64,000 bases of DNA from positions 62,844,125 to 62,908,124 of the forward strand of contig NC_037686.1 of NCBI RefSeq assembly GCF_003255815.1, read 5' to 3'. Every line of letters begins with the position of its first letter. Position 1 is the stretch's first letter. Position numbers and translations under genes: made by a program. This stretch comes from Theropithecus gelada. Taxonomy: Eukaryota; Chordata; Mammalia; Primates; Cercopithecidae. Positions 61,471 to 64,000 of the stretch are shown one piece after another. The notes beneath the pieces were generated by a model that made no database searches, was not told the DNA's origin, and saw only the letters and a program-made list of their open reading frames with translations.

Positions 61471-61754
61471 GCAGCAACAGAGAGCACAGCATCAGCACAG
61501 CAGCCAGTGGAAGGCAGAGTGCAAAATCCACAGTAATGTTAGGTCTGGTACAAGCTAACTGAACTTTAAACATCTTTCCATATCATATCTAGCAGCTGAT
61601 TATCAGAATGCTTATCAGAAAAATAGAATCACAACTATATACACAAAATGTAAGAAGAATCATTTTCGTACACTTAGAAAACCCTTGATTTCACAGAAAA
61701 ATGCCTCAGAAAAGATTAAGTGAAAAACATGAAAGAACAAGAGAATGAACCTAT

Positions 61755-61970
61755 CTTAAACATTTATCATGTACCAGAAATAGTGCTAGGCACTTAATGT
61801 GTGTTTATAAACTGATTCTTAACCAAACCAAGAATAGTGGGCTTCTTTTATAGATGAAGAAGCTGGGCCCAGCAAGGCTGTGCCAGGTGACCCTGGAGTG
61901 ATGCCCTGGGGCTGGCATTCAAGACCAGGCACGTAGGGGTCTGCAGCCCACCTTCTGTTTTTCACTAGAA
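61755..61970 (+). mobile_element. MIR SINE
   Basis: Sense MIR: 'aacatttatcatgtaccaga', 'agtgctaggcacttaatgtg', then 'tttatagatgaagaagctgg', and 'ctggcattcaagaccaggca' at the end. Confidence 0.8.
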
Positions 61971-62194
61971 CACGTGTCTTTTATAAAACTCACTCCCCGT
62001 GAAATTCACATACTCCTCACAGCGATAACACATGGTTGCAGAAAAAGATCTTTCCAATTCTTTTTGCTTCAATTTTTTTCTGAATCCTTACCAATCCTTG
62101 CCTCCATCTGTCCTACGTCTCAGAGAACGGAGTCTCTGCAAGGCTAACTGCACCATCTGATCTCAAGCCCTGAACTCTGGTCTGCTCAGCATCT

Positions 62195-62560
62195 CTCTCA
62201 ATCATCAAATATTTACTGAGTGCTCGCTAGTTGTAGGCACAATTCTAGGTGCTACACATAAACAAACAAAGCAGACAAAAACCTCCTGACCCCATAAGAG
62301 CTTACTTTCTCGTGTGGGAAGACTCGGAATAGACAGATGGACAGATACATGAAACACATACTCTTATCAGATGGCAATAATACTATGGAGGGAAATAAAA
62401 CCAGGAAAGGACATAGTGAGGAGGAGGAAAGAGAAGGCAGAAAGAAGGGGTTGGGGCTATTATATTAACACGTGGTTCTGGAGAGGCTTCACTGACACAG
62501 TAGCATTTGCTTGAAGACGCAGAGGAGGGGTGGGGGAGTTAGAGGAAGAGCAAGGAGAGA
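62195..62560 (-). mobile_element. L2 LINE
   Basis: Antisense L2 3' order: 'aaatatttactgagtgctcg', 'aattctaggtgctacacata', 'cccataagagcttactttct', and 'tactatggagggaaataaaa', ending 'agaggcttcactgacacag'. Confidence 0.85.
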
Positions 62561-62689
62561 GGAGAGCGAGCAGAAGGTAAGGCCAGGGAGCCCTCGTCCA
62601 CGACTCCCCTTCCTCCAGGTGTCCAGTATGTGCACTGGAATGACATGACTTGCTAACCTCAGGAGACTCCAGGCAGCCCACGGAAGGCT

Positions 62690-62765
62690 GAAGCCATGCC
62701 TGATTCATTCCCATGCCTTCCACAGTGCCTTGAACACAGTGGGTGCTTAATAAAAACCTAGAAAA
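62690..62765 (+). mobile_element. L2 LINE 3' tail
   Basis: Sense L2 terminus: 'ccacagtgccttgaacacag' followed by 'tgggtgcttaataaaaacct'. It lies next to an L2 in the opposite orientation. Confidence 0.65.
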
Positions 62766-62849
62766 TTATTTATAAAATTATTTGGCGTTGATCTGAACAC
62801 CAAAAATGAATAACTACATATATAAACATATGCGTGCGTGAATACTTAC

Positions 62850-63117
62850 CATTAGCCAGGATCTTGGGTTTATTAGCAGGACTGAAGCAAATATTATGAA
62901 AGATAAGAAGAGGCAATAAAGGGCTGCTCTTGTGCTTATATTTGCTCATCTCTGTTAGTAAGTCTAGACAGCCATCAAGCCTTAGAATCATTTGTTGCCC
63001 ATCCTCTCCAAATGATATATTCAGAAGTAACTTCAACCAAAGAATAGTCAGATTACTGAGATGTTTATTTCCTCCTTTTGGCAATGCTAGAGAGAGGAAG
63101 TTCTGTAAGAAGTTACT
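62850..63117 (-). CDS. RTTN: RTTN coding exon (fourth from the end), armadillo-like repeat region
   Basis: This 268-nt exon starts at a codon boundary after a pyrimidine-rich acceptor ending in CCACAG and stops one base into a codon at a consensus donor (GTAAGT). It encodes 89 residues beginning SNFLQNFLSLALPKGGN. The stretches LTILWLKLLLNIS, MILRLDGCLDLLTEM and LLPLLIFHNICFSPANKP show the leucine-rich amphipathic helix spacing of armadillo/HEAT repeats, as expected for the rotatin C-terminal region. An alternative acceptor AG two bases further in would break the frame, so I chose the start at 63117. The last base (G) pairs with AA of the next exon to make Glu. Confidence 0.93.
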
Positions 63118-64000
63118 CTGTGGATAAATAGAGAGAATATTATTTTCTTCTCATGTTTTTCATTATTTTCCTAGTCCCTTGGTGAACGATTAACTAACAT
63201 TCTGATATACTCTTCCCCTACATTAATTTATCCTTTCTAATACCTTCTGAATACTCCATCTATATTATTTCCAAGTGAAAAAGGTAAGAAGAACAAAATA
63301 GTGCTCAAGTTTTAATTCCTGCTAATTTTTTCCTCATGATGGATGAAGTATACTATAGTTAACTCTTAATTATTTAGAATTGATAATTAAGTTTGGAGAT
63401 TATTTCAGGCCTCTTGAGTTTTCTCTTTTCTCTGCCTTCTGGTGATTTTGCTCGTCATTAAAAGCTACCCTAAGGAAGGAAAAAAGGAAAAAATCCAAAT
63501 CAGTCTTGAATACTAGTTAACAACTCTGGAAGTAGTGAGGGCATTTTGAATCATTGTAGCTACAGGTGTTGTTGTTTTTATCACATCTATAGATACATCT
63601 TACATTCACTTTATCCCAGGTACTTATCATTACAAGTAAGAATTTCTGATGGCTACATGTCATTCTATTACGCTTACAGATGAGAAAGCTCTATTATTTG
63701 CACTGTAAGAGTCTTTGCAGCCTCCAAATAAAGCCTCTTCCACAAAACCCCACCAAACCCTTAACTATAAGAAAGATAATAAATTATTTAGACTAATCTA
63801 TACGCAAAGTATAAAAGTGCTACGTCAAGCTGCAGCCCATGGCAGCATGGAAACCACAGTTAGGTGGACATTTTAGAAATGAAATGCAATCACTTAACTT
63901 TTATGATTGCACACAGAATAACTCCTCTTTCTCTCTGTTTAAATCTACTCCAGTTTATCTCTTAGGTTTTCCTAGACCAAAATCAAGATGTTGGCTTTAA
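63118..64000. other. RTTN: RTTN intron at the right edge
   Basis: The sequence directly upstream of the exon at 62850-63117. I looked for a further exon on the minus strand and saw none with acceptor, donor and open phase. No named repeat. Confidence 0.6.

Larger units (their letters stand above)
48705..64000 (-). other. RTTN: RTTN (rotatin) gene, 3' part: last four coding exons, introns and 3' UTR
   Basis: Four exons on the minus strand splice in one frame and give the C-terminal 175 residues of rotatin, recognised from the C-terminal sequence of the human protein. Rotatin is a large armadillo-repeat-like centrosome and basal-body protein needed for centriole elongation and ciliary function; human loss causes microcephaly with polymicrogyria (established knowledge). 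Introns are 11453 nt (62849-51397), 1107 nt (51292-50186) and 978 nt (50115-49138), all with GT and AG ends. The exons contain no stop or frameshift, so the gene end looks functional. Upstream exons lie beyond the right edge; I saw none in 63118-64000. Confidence 0.95.

Noticed and set aside
63400..63500. A possible further RTTN exon after a CCTTAG acceptor-like word
   Set aside because: The frame meets a stop almost at once and there is no matching donor.

Overview
The window is primate nuclear DNA, most likely from an Old World monkey. It has no compact gene arrangement: isolated vertebrate-type exons with GT/AG splice sites lie in a sea of Alu, L1, L2, MIR, MaLR and DNA-transposon copies. 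One young Alu (51867-52197) carries base changes that I associate with cercopithecid AluY lineages rather than with human AluY. The species call is an inference.

The only protein-coding gene I can prove is the 3' end of RTTN (rotatin), on the minus strand. Four exons (62850-63117, 51293-51396, 50116-50185, 49052-49137) join in one uninterrupted frame. They encode the last 175 residues of the protein, ending in LLNSS and a stop at 49052-49054. A 3' UTR follows, with an AATAAA signal at 48728-48733. Everything from about 48.7 kb to 64 kb is therefore RTTN exon, intron or 3' UTR.

Everything from 1 to about 48.7 kb is intergenic, downstream of RTTN. In primates the next gene on that side is CD226, also on the minus strand and roughly 40 kb away. 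The left end of the window may therefore hold its most upstream non-coding exon. I mark one weak candidate at 8203-8450, which is not proven.

Layout. 0-5.8 kb: a clipped Alu, L2 remains, a 700-bp CA-rich minisatellite, an old Alu with a GT microsatellite in its tail, and an L1 nested in an older L1. 5.8-16 kb: mostly unassigned unique DNA with L2, two Alus, an L1 piece, a MIR and a pair of related 113-bp segments. 16-24 kb: MER1A, an MLT1-type LTR, MIR, old DNA-transposon and L1 pieces. 24-28 kb: mostly unassigned. 28-41 kb: a stack of insertions. An old minus-strand L1 was split by a plus-strand L1, flanked by a 12-bp target duplication. That L1 was split by a MaLR provirus, flanked by a 5-bp duplication, and the provirus was in turn hit by two Alus. 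41-48.7 kb: unique DNA with MIR, L2, MER5A-like and Alu copies. 48.7-64 kb: the RTTN end. Its large intron (51397-62849) holds the young Alu, a 5.4-kb decayed L1, a 31-bp-unit minisatellite grown inside an L2 tail, and further L1, MIR, L2 and Alu copies.

I found no CRISPR array, operon, phage, plasmid or other undescribed system. The points of interest are the repeat stratigraphy, the L2-born minisatellite, the local 113-bp duplication and the possible CD226 exon.
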